Below are positions 25,901 through 40,558 of a DNA stretch of 64,000 bases, piece after piece. The notes beneath the pieces are model-generated. The model was given only the letters and a program-made list of their open reading frames with translations. It was not told the DNA's origin and did no database searches. This DNA comes from Heloderma charlesbogerti (Eukaryota; Chordata; Lepidosauria; Squamata; Helodermatidae). Position 1 is the stretch's first letter, and the number at the start of each line of letters is the position of its first letter. The DNA lies in the NCBI GenBank assembly GCA_026122225.1, contig JANEZZ010000520.1:434001-498000 (forward strand), in the 5' to 3' direction. A program made the position numbers and the translations under genes.

Positions 25901-28900
25901 AATTCAGAAGAGTGCAAATATCGATGTATAAGTAACTGTGTTTTGCTTTGCATACTAGTTGGGGAAGTGTGCATTAAAGTGGGAACAGAACAATTATTTT
26001 CCCCATTCCTACTTAGGCTCCCTGAAAATCTGTTCCTCTGGAACAGCGTGGGAAGTAGCGCTGGGGGTTGCAGCGGGAGAGGAAATTGGTAAAGATCACT
26101 TCTCCCTGCCCCCTCCCCTGCTCCCAGTCCCACTGGATTGAGTGTCTTGAGTAGAACTACACTCAGGGAATGCTCCCACTGGAGGGGAAAACACTGGATC
26201 CGACTCAATGTATTTTTCTATATTTACAATTCAGGTATGTAGTTTGTACATATAGTATCATTTCACATGCATGTTGTCTGTTGGATGTGTAATTTGAGCT
26301 TCACTTGAGATGTCAAGTGTTTCACCAGGACAAGTGAGCATCTTGAGTTCAAATGACAAACTTAAAAGTATGCTACTGAAAAAATAACTTACAGTACTTA
26401 ATCATAATCCTCCCTCCCTTCTCTGCGCACCCCCCCCCCACACACACACATTGACTCAAGTGGAAGTTTTGTGAGAGGAAACTTTCAAAGTGCAGCTGCT
26501 GTGTTTTTTATGAACAACCTTGGTGTAGAATTCACTAATGGAATTTGTCACATACTATCTCTTGTTTCTTCTTAAGAATGTTGGTGAATGTTCCTCTCAT
26601 GGGGAAAGATTTCTTTCCCTTTGTGACAGTGTGTGACCTGATCTTATCTTGCAATTTGAACAGAGATGGTTTCAATTTACTATCTGCATTTTTTCAGATT
26701 TCACAACAAAAATGCTCAGTGCTGTGCAAAGAGTTGCCAATCCATTCGTTTCAGGCTATGCTGGCTCCAGTCCAGCTCTAGTCACGTACAGCTACCGATG
26801 CACAAGAGCTAATGGCTCTGGATGCCAATGCATGTTTCCATCTGCACTGAAAGATGTAGCCAGTCCATTCGATGGGCATGAATGAGCATTGCACTGTGGG
26901 TGTGCATGCACATTCAGATGTGTCCCTGTGTCAGCCTCAGCTGTGTGAGGGGTAGCTGCCTTGGTTCCATGTGCAGATTTCCCTTGCTTGGTTAGGACAA
27001 TTATCTTCACCGTTTGGGCAGGAAAAAATATCATAACACGAAAAGAAATAAAATGATGGTTTTACCTGGCTGTGGCTTCACTTCTCCAATGCACAGAAGT
27101 TCTCCTTTTGTGCAAGTGCTGTAAGAGAGTAAGGAAGTGTCTTACATTTTAAAACAGAACTAGTTATAATAAGAGCAGGTGTTCGTGCCTAGTGGAAGCC
27201 AACAATAACAACACTGAAGTAGGACAGATTTCCCTACTTCAGCTTACCACTGTTCAATTGTTTTTTTTCATGGACAGAAATCCTGCAAGTCTGCTATGGA
27301 GACAGACACCTGTTCTTCTTGATTCCTATTAGGTCATTGTAATGATAAAAGTCCTGTCTAATTTTCACAGTTGTGCCACAAGTTGTTTTTTCTCCTGGAC
27401 AAAAGTGTTTCTGGAACTTGTATCAAAATAAAACCCAAGCTTTCCACTGTTTTCAGAAACAACATGCAAATAAAGAAACCACAAAACCAAATACAAGAGT
27501 TTTCTGAGTCTTCAAAACAGAAAGTCTGGGGCATTTAGAAATGAGTTTTGAGGCACAAAATATCTGATTTGTTGTCAGACATTTAAAAAAAATTATTTCA
27601 ATTCAAGAATATAAAAATGACCCAGGGCAGCTCACAATAGGGCCAAATTATCCTCCTTTGATAATGCTTCTTCCTTTGATTATTCCTAATTTCCATATAG
27701 AATTCCTAATTTCCATAAAATTTCCACAAACAGATGTTCATTATTCCTGTCACTTCACAACAGTGCTTATTGCAAGTCACTTCTTACCACATGATTCCAT
27801 TTTCATGAACAACTTCTCCAGGTAGTAGGGGAGATCCTTTGTAGTAACAAGAGCAGCCAGGAGCAGGTACACATTTGCTATTTTCATCCATGTACATCCC
27901 TTCTTCACAGGTGCATCCATCCACAGGGGTAAACTTAATGTTGCAGGTGACATCCGGCTCACTCAGAGCTCGGCAGGTGGGTTGGCAGGAATCAATGATG
28001 TAACGGTATGCCAGGGACTTGGGACATATTTGGTATTTGGCTTGAGAGAGGGAAGAGAAACAAATTATTCCAGAGGTTTATGTAAGGGCTACTGTGGCTA
28101 TACAGTACTCGATGTGGCAGGGTACAATGTCAATGTATATTTGCTGTGTGCATATAGATGTATATTCTGTCTCAGGGCAATAATAGTCTGAATTAAATGT
28201 AGCTTATATAACATATGTTACTGTCTTGGACAGATTTATGCAAAAGAGGCCTGTTCTGGTGTGACCATTCAATGTTCTTTATTGGCCTGTGAATGAAGCC
28301 GTGTGGTTCCAGATTCATCTTTAAGGCACACCTTTTAAAACTACCTACTTCCCCCATATAGGCTGCTCCAGTCTCTACATTCTGAGGGGGAGGCCTTGCT
28401 TACCATATCATGGCCTACTGATGTGTGAAGTGTTTCTGCTGTGCTGACAACTTAAGACACATTCATTTGCCTGGGTGTTTCCCTGACCACTAGCACTGCA
28501 AGGTACCCCTGGTTATTTTGATATGATATTTTATTATTTTATTGATTGGCCCAGTGGAGGCTGGTGGCTCTGATGACAGTGGGGTGGTGAATCTACTCTG
28601 GGTTTCAATCAGAACTAGTCAGAAGTCTAAAGGACCACCTTGGATAGCTCCTTTAGAATTCTGACTGACACCTGGAGCAGATCCACTGCCTTGCTGACAT
28701 TGGAACCACCAGCCTCCATTGGATTTGCTTTATGGTATTTTATCATGATTTTATCTTGTGAACCACTTTGGGATTTTAAAAAAAAATGAAAAGCAGTATG
28801 GAAATTTTCTGAAACAAACAAACAAAGTATCTATCCACTCTGAAGAATATGAGTTTTACTGCTCACTGCCTATTCAATGCTGTCAAGATTACTTTGGCTT

Positions 28901-31900
28901 GTTTACTCATGCAGCAGTGTGGGGGTTTTGTTGGACTTTTGCCACCCTATGGTGAGCAAGAACTTTACTTCCTTCTGCCTCTTTTGCAGTTCCTATGCAC
29001 CTCATCCACATAAGCCCATCCTCATACTTTGGAGGAATTGCTGGCACCACTGTCAGATATAAAAACAAAAATAAAAACAGAGGAGACCTCATACATGTCC
29101 CAAATTCTCCTGACGTTTTGTCCAGGATAAATCTGACAATTAATGTTCCTCTGGCCAGTTGTATTTTGGCTGCAAAGTCTGTCTGATAGTTCTATAACTT
29201 ACTGCAGATAGTGGTCCTCCATCCACTCAGCAGCACTCCTTTGGCCGCACAGGCTCTGACATAGGAAGAGAGTGCAGCACACATGCAATCCTCACTCCTT
29301 TCACAGTTGCAGGTGTCAAACATACAGTTCTAGGAATACAGAGAACATTCAGTTCATATTCACTGAACTCTCCCCCCACCACACCCTTTCAGAGACATTC
29401 CATTTTAAGCCCTTCATATGCACACATCATTGACTGCTTAGATTGGATTGCAACATCCCACTTTGATCTATGTGCTTTGCAATATGATGGTTGGGTGGGG
29501 TGGAAATCTGCTTTCAACATACAGATATAAGGGCTTATGTCTCACACATCTCCTCAATAACAGTAAAAGGAAAGCATGACCATGTCATCATGCTCAGCAT
29601 TTTCCTACCTATCCTCTCATTCATTGGCTGCCCCTTGTAAGGGGATGGGAAATGCTGAATATCATATTATGCATTTCATTTACTAGATTTCCAGGAAGCT
29701 CTATAGAGGCCATGCAAGTTAGTGGCAGCTATGCATCCCCTGCAATGTCTGTCTAGTTAAGCCCTAACTTTATTATAGATGAGTAAAATTACATGGTCTT
29801 TACACATTTACTGCAGAATTTGTGCATACATCTATGAATATAATCTGCATATAGGTGTATTTCTCTTTGTACTTTACTGGTTACTTTAAACTGAGAGAGG
29901 ATTTAAACCACTTTGTCAGATGTTAGCAAACAATGTGGCCAAGCATGCAGAGTAGAACGACATGTTTATATTTCGTAGTGGAACAAGAAATGTGTATGTT
30001 GGATTACACATTATGAGAATTAATAATGAACATTAATGGCATTTGGGAAGCTTGGCAGAAGGTAAATTAAACCTTGGAGTGGTTTATCCAGTTTGGCAAG
30101 CAATTCCCCCCCCCCCCCGAGTTATTTTCAGATTGTTATTGGCACTCCAAAGGAACAGAACTTGTAAAGTACCGTGTGGTAAACAGCTGGATCTACTACG
30201 GCGTGGCACTTCTGAAAGGGCCCCTTTTTGTTTGTCAGCAGTCCACACCAGTGGGAAGCATATTTTTCTGTGAATACAGAAGACAACGTGATTTATTTCA
30301 TTTCCTTATTTGGTGATATTTTCTCTGTGGCACATTTTGTAATAATACTATGTACTCAGTGGGATTTCAGCAATGTAACAGTGCAACCAAGCCACTGTCA
30401 ATCAGGGGTGGGCAACTTCAGCGGGATCAGGGGGTCACTTCTGACCCCACAAACCCACTGTGGGCTGCCCTGCTGGATTTGGTGGGAGAAGCACCAAAAA
30501 TGGGTATTCTGCTGCTTAAATTGGCTTACCACTATGGAGGGATAAACAGGACAAATCAAACTTGCTCTCAAGCTAAATTTGTCCTGTTTACCCCTCCGCA
30601 ATGGTTTGCCAAATTGGGCAGCAAAACCAAAACATCAATTTTTTGTGCTGCCAGCCACCACCAAATTCCAGTGCAGCCCACAGTGGGTTCATGGGGTCAA
30701 AAGTGGAAATGAATTTCAGTGGAGTGGCAGCAGCTGCATGTGGCCCGTGTGGTGTGTTGCTCACCCCTGCTGTAACCCAAAGCACACATTACTTGAAAGT
30801 CATAGCAAGCAGCTATGTCTTTTCTTCTTTTTTACTCTAGAGATAACATGGGGGCTCCAATCTGAGAGCCGGCTTAAAATCCTCACTCAGCCACAAAGCT
30901 CATAAGAGATGAAATACAAGTGGACGTCTGCTGGTGGATGGACCCTGCTGGTGATCTTGGGCCAGTTACTCTGGTACGTGATCATAATGGCTGGTGATCT
31001 TTGGCCAGTTACACGGTCTTAGCCTAACCTATCTCACAGGGAGAGGAAAGAACCATGTATTCTACCTTGAGCTCCTTGGAGGAAGGGTGGGTTCTTTTTT
31101 AACGGTCAAGATGACCTCTACATCCCTATCAGCCCTAGATACGGGCAATTTTAATCTCATAAGAGTAAATATTTCAGAATCCTTCTAGGTTTCTCTTTTC
31201 TGTTAACCAATGCTAAAGAGCTTCTAACAGGATTTTTCTTTAAAGGATTTCATTATCATTATGATCCTAGGAGAAAAGCAGCAAAATGTTTTCTGCCATT
31301 CACTTACCATTTTCTATGCTGAGAGTACATGGATTCTCAAATATGTTCTTGATGTTGGGGCAATCAGCCTGTGTTTTCCAGGTGTTGGCAAAAGCAGCTG
31401 CAGTTCCTTCTACAACTCCACTGATAGCTTTGAAGTCATCTGTCTGGGCACTGTTGAAGTTTCCACAGAGACCTGAGACAAAGCCAGGAAGATTTTTAAT
31501 CCTTCATGCCATATCAAAGTAATTTCACCAAAGGTGCCCTCTGTGTATTGAGAACAACTCATTGACTCACTTACCACATGTCTGCCCCTTGTGGGTTGGG
31601 TCCAAGCGCACAAAGAGTTGCATGATAGGTATAATCTGGATCTCCAACCAGACCCCTATGTTTGTGCTGACTATGATGAAGAATGATGAAGGCTTGAAGA
31701 TGGTGACGTTGGCTGTGGAAACAGAACACAATTAAGCAGTTTTCAAATGGAATCCAACATTTCATTTGATGTCAACTAGGGATATAGGGATTTTGTAAAA
31801 TCCATTCCATCTGTGTTTCACGGATTGTCTGGTGCCTCTTGTTCCATTGTCCGAATCTGATCTTTTCCAATTTCCTAAATTCGCCAAAATTTGCATCCCT

Positions 31901-34900
31901 GCAAATTCACATTTGCACAAATTTGCACTTGCAAAATTGCACAAATCCCACCTCCCCAAATGCACTACCCCCCCCTCCCCAAATGCACATTTCATGCTTT
32001 AGCCTATGGGGGAAATGTGCATTTTTGGCCAGTGTTTTTTATTTTAAATTTTTTTCTATGACTAAATTTGCATAAAATTTGGGGAAGTAAAAAAGAAAAA
32101 TTGCCTGCAAGTCTGTGGAATCCATGCAGCTTAGGAAAAGCTGGTCTGCTGTGGAATCTGTGGGTCGGATTCATAGAAATCTGAACTCATTTGATTCCGT
32201 TGTGGATTTCTCTGACATCCCAAGTGTCAAGTGATGACTCATGAGACTGTGGCAGCTGCTACAGGGGGTGGGATGGGGAGTGCTGTGTGCACTTGTATTT
32301 TGCACACTTGCCATCGTTAACAACTGCTTATACCAGACATATTAACTATTTTCCATGATTAGTAAATGAACTTCTTGTCAGGAGCGCTCTAGTGGCCTCT
32401 TTCAGTCTACTCCAATAGCCAACTCAAGACACAGACAAAAGGATTCTTTTCAAGGCTTTAATCCTTTTACAACTTAATGACTCTTTCAGATGCTAATCAC
32501 CAGCGACTAAGCAATGAACAGCAGAGTAGCCTATGCTCCGGGTTAGGCAGTTGGTCCCCGTGTGAAGGAGAATCACTTGAAGACCCTGAACTTATGGGCT
32601 AGGGAGAGTTCCTCCCTCTTTCCCTTGAGTCCATGGGACATGACCGTTGCTTGCGCACCAAACGGGCGCTATGCCTCCTTTCCGTGCCCTCCATTGCTCA
32701 TCGCTCCCTGTGTCTGCTTCGAGCATCTAGCAAGCCCCCCTCCCACACTCTCTCACTGCCAGGGTCACTATCTCAGGAATGCTGGCAGGAGGAATCTCTG
32801 CCAGCTGCTGTGCCTGTGAGAGATGAGCGGGCTCCTCTCCCACGGATTGCTGTTCCTCAGAATCAGAACTGCTCTGGGGTTCTATGGGCTCAGTTTCCAC
32901 CCTGACACTTCTGCTATAAGAGGTTAGTAGTAAACTTGGATTTAAAATCCTAAGAATGTAAGAAGAGCCCTGCTGGACCAGACCAAAGGCCTTTCTAGTC
33001 CAGCATCCTGTTTCCTACAGTGGCAACCAGATCCCATGGGTAGCCCAAAAGCACGACATGAAGGCAATAGCTTTTCCTGCTCTTGTTCCCCAGCAATGTT
33101 CTTGTTCCCCCACAATCCTATACATTGTTAATCTGTGACTAACACTTTTAGTGCCAACTCTGGCAAAATGCTACATCTTGATGGGACTAAAAGAAAAACA
33201 TTCCATTTTAAAAGTACACTACTGGTAATTGATTCTATCATCTATGTAAATGCAGTATTATGTGTACTAGGAATTTGTTCCTGCATCAGATAGTTAACTA
33301 TCACAGCACCCCTGGTTTTCATTTTCATTGAAAAGCAAAAAGAAAATCCAGTTCCTTATGGCAGTTTCTAAATTCAATGACAGCATGTTTGCAGTGCTAT
33401 AAAAGATGGACTTCCAACATGAGCCATCTTCCCAGTCCCACAGTTGCCTACTGGAATGGAGCTGCTTTCCCCATAAGGCTCATCCAGTACATTTCAATTT
33501 ACAAAGGAATGTGGGTGTGGCGTAAGTCCCTGAACTGTAATACATTTGGAAGCCTGGTTGGGCAAGCAGCTTAGTGGTAACTATCCATCCATACATCTTT
33601 GTGGTAACTATCTTCCAACAACTACTTGAAGAAAGGTGTCACTGGGATGGCATATACTGTAAGCTTGAGTAAACATGTGAGACAGAATTTTGCTCTTATA
33701 CTGACTGTAATTGTAGATTAAAAGTAAAGTAGAGAAAAAGAGAACTTACATGCTGAGATGGGCAGTTGGGTGAGGATCATATTCACATACACAACGCCAG
33801 TAGACTTGATCACAGCTACCTGACAGAGAAGAAAGGGCAAGGTAATGATGAGCAAGGATGGTTAGAAATAGGACTTCTTCTACCACAGTACTCCCTTCAA
33901 CCACACTGATTTCCATTATACAAAAGAAATATGTGCTTGTTCCCCTTTTGCCGCACTCTTTTTATGTGTGTATCAGCAGCAAATAGAGTTTATATTGTAT
34001 TGCGCTTGTGGCAGTGAAGCTTTGGACAGGAACCGGTTGAGCTGGCGATGGATTGTTCACTAACATCCCAACTGTTCAGGAAACAAAGAAAGTTGGCAGA
34101 AAGTTTGGAATAGCTTTTATGAGGGAAAGGACAACAACTGTCAGCTCTCTGGGATTAAATCATCACCTATGGACCAGAATAGCTTTGTGGAGCAGTAATG
34201 GACTAACCAAAAGAATAAGAAATAGGAATGTGAGGGAAGAACAGATGAAGTAGGAGACCAGAGGAAAGGGGCAGAGGAAAGAGGGAAGTGAAGAAAGGTG
34301 GCACGGGGTGGGGTGGGTGAACGTACAAGAAAGGAAGTACGGAGGAACTACGGTTGTGGGCCAGAGGTCCTGGGTTATAGAGACAGTCTAGAACAGGGGC
34401 GAGGGGAGGAACCTTGCACCTGATGGACAGATCTGGTCCTCTTGGGATCCAATCCAGCCCTTCAGTGATCCCCAAATAGCCATGCCCCATTCCCATGGCT
34501 CCACCCCCTTTTTCCTGGCCACCAATCGTTTGGTGGCTTCCCAGGTTTTGTGTGGGGTTTTCCCCATCTGAAAAGACTGAAATGGCTCTCTGAAGGGCGG
34601 CAGTAAGAACTTTAAGCTACAATATGGCTGGTATTTTTTGCATTTTGGCCATGCCCCTTTTGCTGTCAGCCCTGTCAACCCTGGGAATGTTGCCCCCAAG
34701 AGCTTCTCTGAAACTGAATTTGGCCCTCAGACTGAAAGAGTTCCCCACCCCTGGACTAGACTGTGAGAGACCTGCTGTAACTCTGAAAGATGCATAGCAT
34801 GAAATGGAAGAAGTTGTGGCTCCTGTCACTGAACAATTATTTTCTGGCAGCCCTAAAGGGGAAATGATGGCCAAGAAGCAGAGGAACATCCCACAAGGAG

Positions 34901-37900
34901 ACAGAAGTTTACATACTCTTTGGAACTGGTCAGTCATGTCTTCTGCTGCAGGTTTCTAGTTTAACTTAGTTGTTAGAAAAAGGAATTAAAAATAGGAGGT
35001 CAGCAGAGAGCATTTCAAGATAGAAGAAACATCAGTAGGATTCCTTTCGATACATCTGAAGAAAGATAAGCAGTCCCTGAGGAAGGAAATTCCTGAAACG
35101 CATTGGGCAATTTATCTTTAAAACACACATTTGGACTTCATTGTTTTTCTTACTTACTGTCTGTCCTCCAGCTATGCTGATTGCTATGCCTTTCAGGCAT
35201 GTCTCAGTATCTGTCAGGCCACACTTTCGAATTTCTCCCAGAACAGTGAAGAGATTGCTGTCACAGAGCTGGAAGTGAAGAAGCGAAGCATTAGCAGCTT
35301 GCATCGTCTGAATGTTATGCATCAATTATCATAACGCTTTTGAGCAAATTGGCTGATTTATTTAAAATTGTTATATCCTATGGATCAAAAATAATGTCTG
35401 TTTTGGCTCTGATGGAGCATACTGATTCCAAGGGAGAGACCCATGCAATTAGCTGTGTCAATATGGCTGTCTCATTCAGACGCAGCCTGCAGCTAAGACC
35501 ATGGAGAAACCGGAACTCAGGACTCTCTAGGCCTCATTCCATCTCTCTAGCCACTAGACCATTTGCTTTCACAGACTGTGAAATAAACTGTTATTCTTCC
35601 ACAACAATGAATGAAACAGTCATTCTACAAGTGAAATCTCAGAGGAGTGCCAAACTGCAGTATTTTATTATTATGGATCTACCACAAAGGTTTACTGAAA
35701 TCATTTTTTAAAAATTACTGATCTTATTGGAAATTTCATTGTAGAGACAAATAATGTTGATGTCAACAGTTTGAACAAGGTTTTCAATTCAAAACCTCTC
35801 CCCAAAGTTGAAAGATTCCATTTTGATTACCTTAGTTACGACATAGCTACAGTCGCCAAAGAAGGAATAGCGTTTCTCATCAAACGTTGAGATGTGGGAG
35901 CCTCCTTCAATGGAGCAGGTGCCAGGGCAGGAAAGGCTGACACAGGTCCATTTCCCTCCAGTACATTTACTGAAGAGAAGACAGAAATGTTGCATCAGGT
36001 TACGTAAACAAACAAAACAATTAAAAAGTAGCGCAATAAGTAAGGCTAGATTATTTTAATATGCTGATTTTTATTTTATTTTTATATTTTTAGTAAACTG
36101 CATTGGATGCCTTGGCAGAAAGGTGGTATAAAAATGTACTAAATAAACAAATAGTAATTAATAACATTTTAATTAGTTATTAAAAGTTATAAATAAACAA
36201 ATATTAATTAATAACTTTTCTATAGGTGTTCTGATGCAATGTAGTGTTGTTCCTTAAGGGCATACAACCATGTTAATAATTTTATGTTGCATCAATGGTC
36301 ATGGGATCATAACCCCTGTATTCCTTAAGGCTCCATATTTCAAAATAGGCTGTCTAAAAAAGGAGTCTTATGTTTAATTTGGTCTACAAAAGCTGCTTTA
36401 GCATGCACATGGGCTTGAGAAATAACCCTTTTCTTTTCTTAGGGTGCAGTCCTATGGGCTGCGCCCTCATTGCTCAGTAGCCCCTGAACTTGGAGGCTTC
36501 TGAGACTCCTATGAGTTGCTGGGCTAAAGCCAGCAGGGCGGGAGGAGCGGTGGAGGCCATCTTTGCCTCCCCGTCCTCCAATCTCCTTTAATAGAAGGAA
36601 GCTGGAGGAGGCTCAGGATAAATTGCATCCTGGCCTCTCTGGTCTGCTCCCCTCCCCACCCACTGGAATGCTTCCTTTTCCCCTTCTCTGAGGTTGTTTT
36701 CAACCATGGAGAGGCAGCCGGTGCAGTTCTCCCTGTGCTGGCTGTGAGGGGTCAGCTCTCCAACTCCGCTTCCAAGGTTGGGTCACTGTCTCTGAACTCA
36801 GAAGAGGTTTTCAGATCCATCCTGTGGTCCCTGGGACACTTGCTCAGGGACCACAGTATTGCTTTCTCTGAGCTGACTAATCTGCTCCCCAAATTCTCCT
36901 TCATCTATTTTGATGTTGGAAATTATCTAAATTCTAGAATATTCTGATATTTGATACCTGACAGCACTGGTATTTTTGCAGTATTTGATAGCTGGTATGC
37001 AATGGCATTTAGTATTTGACACTGATGATCACTGATATTCAGTGGTATATCACGGTGATTTTCAAACTTTCTGTCTTCAGGGAAGTTTTTCCACATCAAC
37101 ATCTGCCAAGGAACCTTTGCAGATTTGCTGTAGAATGCTGGCATGTTGCAGAATATTATGAGTGAAGTCCTGGGGTGCACACTCAGTATACATGGGGCAG
37201 TGCTGGGCCTCACTGTCACCAACTGGGCACTAGGAATGTGTCCTGGAACACACCCAACGTTACTGGGTGGCTGTGCATGGTAAAGGAAGCTTAGTAGTGG
37301 TGGGAAAAACTGTCTTTAACCTGTTCTTCTAATTGAGGACCTCCTGACAAACTTCCAAAGAACATGGGGTTCCCTGGAAGACAGTTTGAAAATTGCTGGA
37401 ATATCATTTGTGACATTTGATTGTTGGCAGGGATGAATAATCAGCATTAGGTAGTATTTGATAGTTGCCATGGAATGGTATTTTTATCATAGCTTTCATT
37501 CATTCATTCATTCATTCATTCATTCATTCATTCATTCATTCAATTTCTATACTGCCCAATAGCTGAAGTTTTTGGTAGACATGCAACAGTAATTAGTAGT
37601 TGACAGCTGACAGCTTATAACATTTCATTTTAGAAGCCTGCCAAAATCAAAACAATCAAGAGATGTCAACAATCCCTAAATTTTGAGTTAAAAAATCACA
37701 TACAAAACACAAAATCAAAGTTGCGGTGAATTTTCTCACTTGAAAATTGGAACAAAGAGATAGAAAAATGTGTTGAATTTGGAATATTTGTAAATATTTG
37801 TTTCAACAGGTTTATTTTGTTTGTGTGGGGCAGAGGGGTTTGCTACATTGCAAGCATTTGTAGGATGTTTCAGAAGCAACTTGCAATGCAGCACAAGGGA

Positions 37901-37987
37901 GTGGCTGCTCAGAAAAGAAAGGCAAACATTCCTGTTGCGTATGTGGATCATCTTCTACACTCTTTAAAAAACAGTGTCATTGCCTTT

Positions 37988-38063
<76 letters not shown>

Positions 38064-40517
38064 TCTACTTAAATTTTTGTTTTTAATCTGCATTTTCTTG
38101 TCAGCCATCTTGAGTACCACTTTCTGGTGGAAAGTTAGGATATTGATTAAATTGTTTAAAAATAAAAAAATAAAAATTATCAAAAATGTGGCATCATATA
38201 AGAACTGAATTCCAGAAAAATTCCAGCTTTTTAACCTCACTTATTTTGAAAGAAAATGCAATTAGATTGAGATTCTATGATCCCAGGGAGAGTATCCTAG
38301 GGGCCATGGGATTTTTTTGGATCTCCCCCTCTGAGGGTGGAGAGAGAGGTCCACCCTCAGAGAAGGAGAACCAACCTCCATGAGGCTGCAGAAAGGTCCA
38401 CAGCTAGTGCTACTCTGATGTCAGAGCTCCAATGGCAGAGAGGCAAAAACGAGGCATGCCCAGAGAGGCATTCTGTGGGCATGCCCAGAAAGATCTGCAA
38501 GATCTATTGCCTTCTCATGCCACCAACACATCCCCAGAACAGGGGCAGAGTTACACTGGCCTTGGAGCTGGCATGGTTCACTTCCCTTCCATTGGAATCA
38601 GTGGGAAGGAAAAGTTAAAAAGAAGGAAGAAAATGTCTAAAAATGGCCAGCTAAAACAAACAAACAAACAAGCTAAGTAGCATTCATTTTTCAATAACTC
38701 AGTATGAATGAATCAATGGGCTTCTTACCATGAAGTGCACTGGGATGAAAAAGAAGCTCCAGGAGAATAGGTACCCCCATTGTAAGTGCAGTAACAGTCC
38801 TTATTTGGGATGCAGCCAGAGTTGTTAATATCATCAAACACAGTGCCTAAAAGAAGATAAATCCACTGCTAAGTTACTCACATAGATTTCGTTATGTTGA
38901 AGAACAGTGGAGCATATGATGTCATTCCACACTGACGTTAGTGGTGTAGTCTCAGTATTAATGACTCCTGCCAGGGAGTAATTGTCCTGTTACACAGGAA
39001 AGCAGAGCTGTGGAAGCTGTGCTAAAACATATCCTGGAGGAGGGTATGCAGGGGACAGGGAATCAGGTGTGTTTTCCTTGTTTCGTTTTGCTCTGTTTTA
39101 AGAGCAAACTACCCTGCCAGGTCAGTCTGTTGATCCATGTAGCTGACCATTCTGTCCTCTATTACTGGCCGGGTGCCTCAGGGATGTTCCACTGGGATTT
39201 TCTCCTCCTCCCTCTCTCACAGCACTAGAACTCAGGCCATTGGCTTAGATGGCTTTAATAAAAGCAGGTAAGGCAGATTCATGGAGGAGAGGTCCTATCA
39301 ATGGCTATTAGCCATGGCAACTAAATGGCACTCCTGTGTTATTTTATTCATTTATTTTTAATCCGCCAAACAACCCATGTTCTTTGGGTGGAAGACTGAA
39401 AAACAACAGATGAGGGGCAGTCCTACCATTAGACAAAGTGAGGCGACCACCTCAGGCAGCAGATGTTGGAAGCACTGCAGGAAGCAATAGGTGGATTATT
39501 GGAGATCAGAGCTGTCTGCGCCCCATGGCTTGCCCTGCATCCCCTAAGCTAGCCTGTGTGCCCTCAGATGGGGCAGATGACACTGTTCTATCAGCAGTAG
39601 TAAGATTCAACCACCAGTCTGCTTGGTTTCTGTACGTGGAATGGTGAGGGAGGGGACGCCAACTTGTCCTTTGCCTCAGGCAGCATCGAAATGGCCACCC
39701 TGGTGAGGGTTGCTCCCTTCATGTCCTGTTTGTGGGCTTCCCAGATGCATTTGGCTAGCTGCTGTTCTGTACAGGATGTTGGACTACTCAGGTCACTGAT
39801 ACGTTGCAACAAGGGAGCTCTTACATCATTATAAAGTGAATTGAGATAGTGCTCTCCATCCTCTGCCAATTGCCTCAAGCATCTGGTAGTTACATAATAT
39901 CAGAATGTAGGAGCTGTGTCAGGTTTAATGTACCAAATATATGCATCCTTTAGGACTTTGCCAAATCCTGTTCAAAAGTTATTTATGCTAACTTTTACAC
40001 AATGCTATGAAGGAATAACTCTCCTAGGTTAATTCTGAGCTTCTTGGGCTTAAACCTACTTTCTATCATTGGCAAACCCTGAATTCCTGTAAGTTTTCAT
40101 TATTTTATCAACTTCCGTCATCTTCAGATATTTGAAGCCTTTCATTGAAAGGAAGATCACAATTATTTTCGTTGCCTTTTGTATGACTTGTTGAGGTCTG
40201 GCAAAGGACCTAATCTGACAACATGCATAAGTGTCTCAGTTCATGTTGTTTTCTTTCATTGTCAGGGCCAAACTACATGTGACACAAAATGCGTCACATG
40301 GAAGCATGTCACAGTTTGTTGTAATTGAATCATAGGTGTGCCCCCCACCCCCAATTTTCATTGGGACCACAGAATGTGGGGAAGGGAGATTTAACCCTTC
40401 CCTTCCCAGTCAAGATCCCAATGAAAATTGCCCTTCTGCAAGGACACTGAAGTGTGGGCAATACATAAATAAATACATAAATATTTTCAGAGATGGAAGA
40501 AGGAAAATGTTTTTTTT

Positions 40518-40558
<41 letters not shown>

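Larger units (their letters stand above)
31713..33749 (-). other. Intron 13
   Basis: Holds a solo LTR (32376-32907), a reverse copy of the SINE-like family (32948-33105) directly beside it, and repetitive sequence near 31780-32220 with ATTCC/GGAAT-type inverted matches. Confidence 0.75.
35970..38728 (-). other. Intron 10
   Basis: Holds a (CATT)n tract (37497-37541) followed by a reversed LINE 3' end, a (TTTC)n(CT)n tract (37986-38057) and a LINE-like tail near 36063-36150. No gene. Confidence 0.75.
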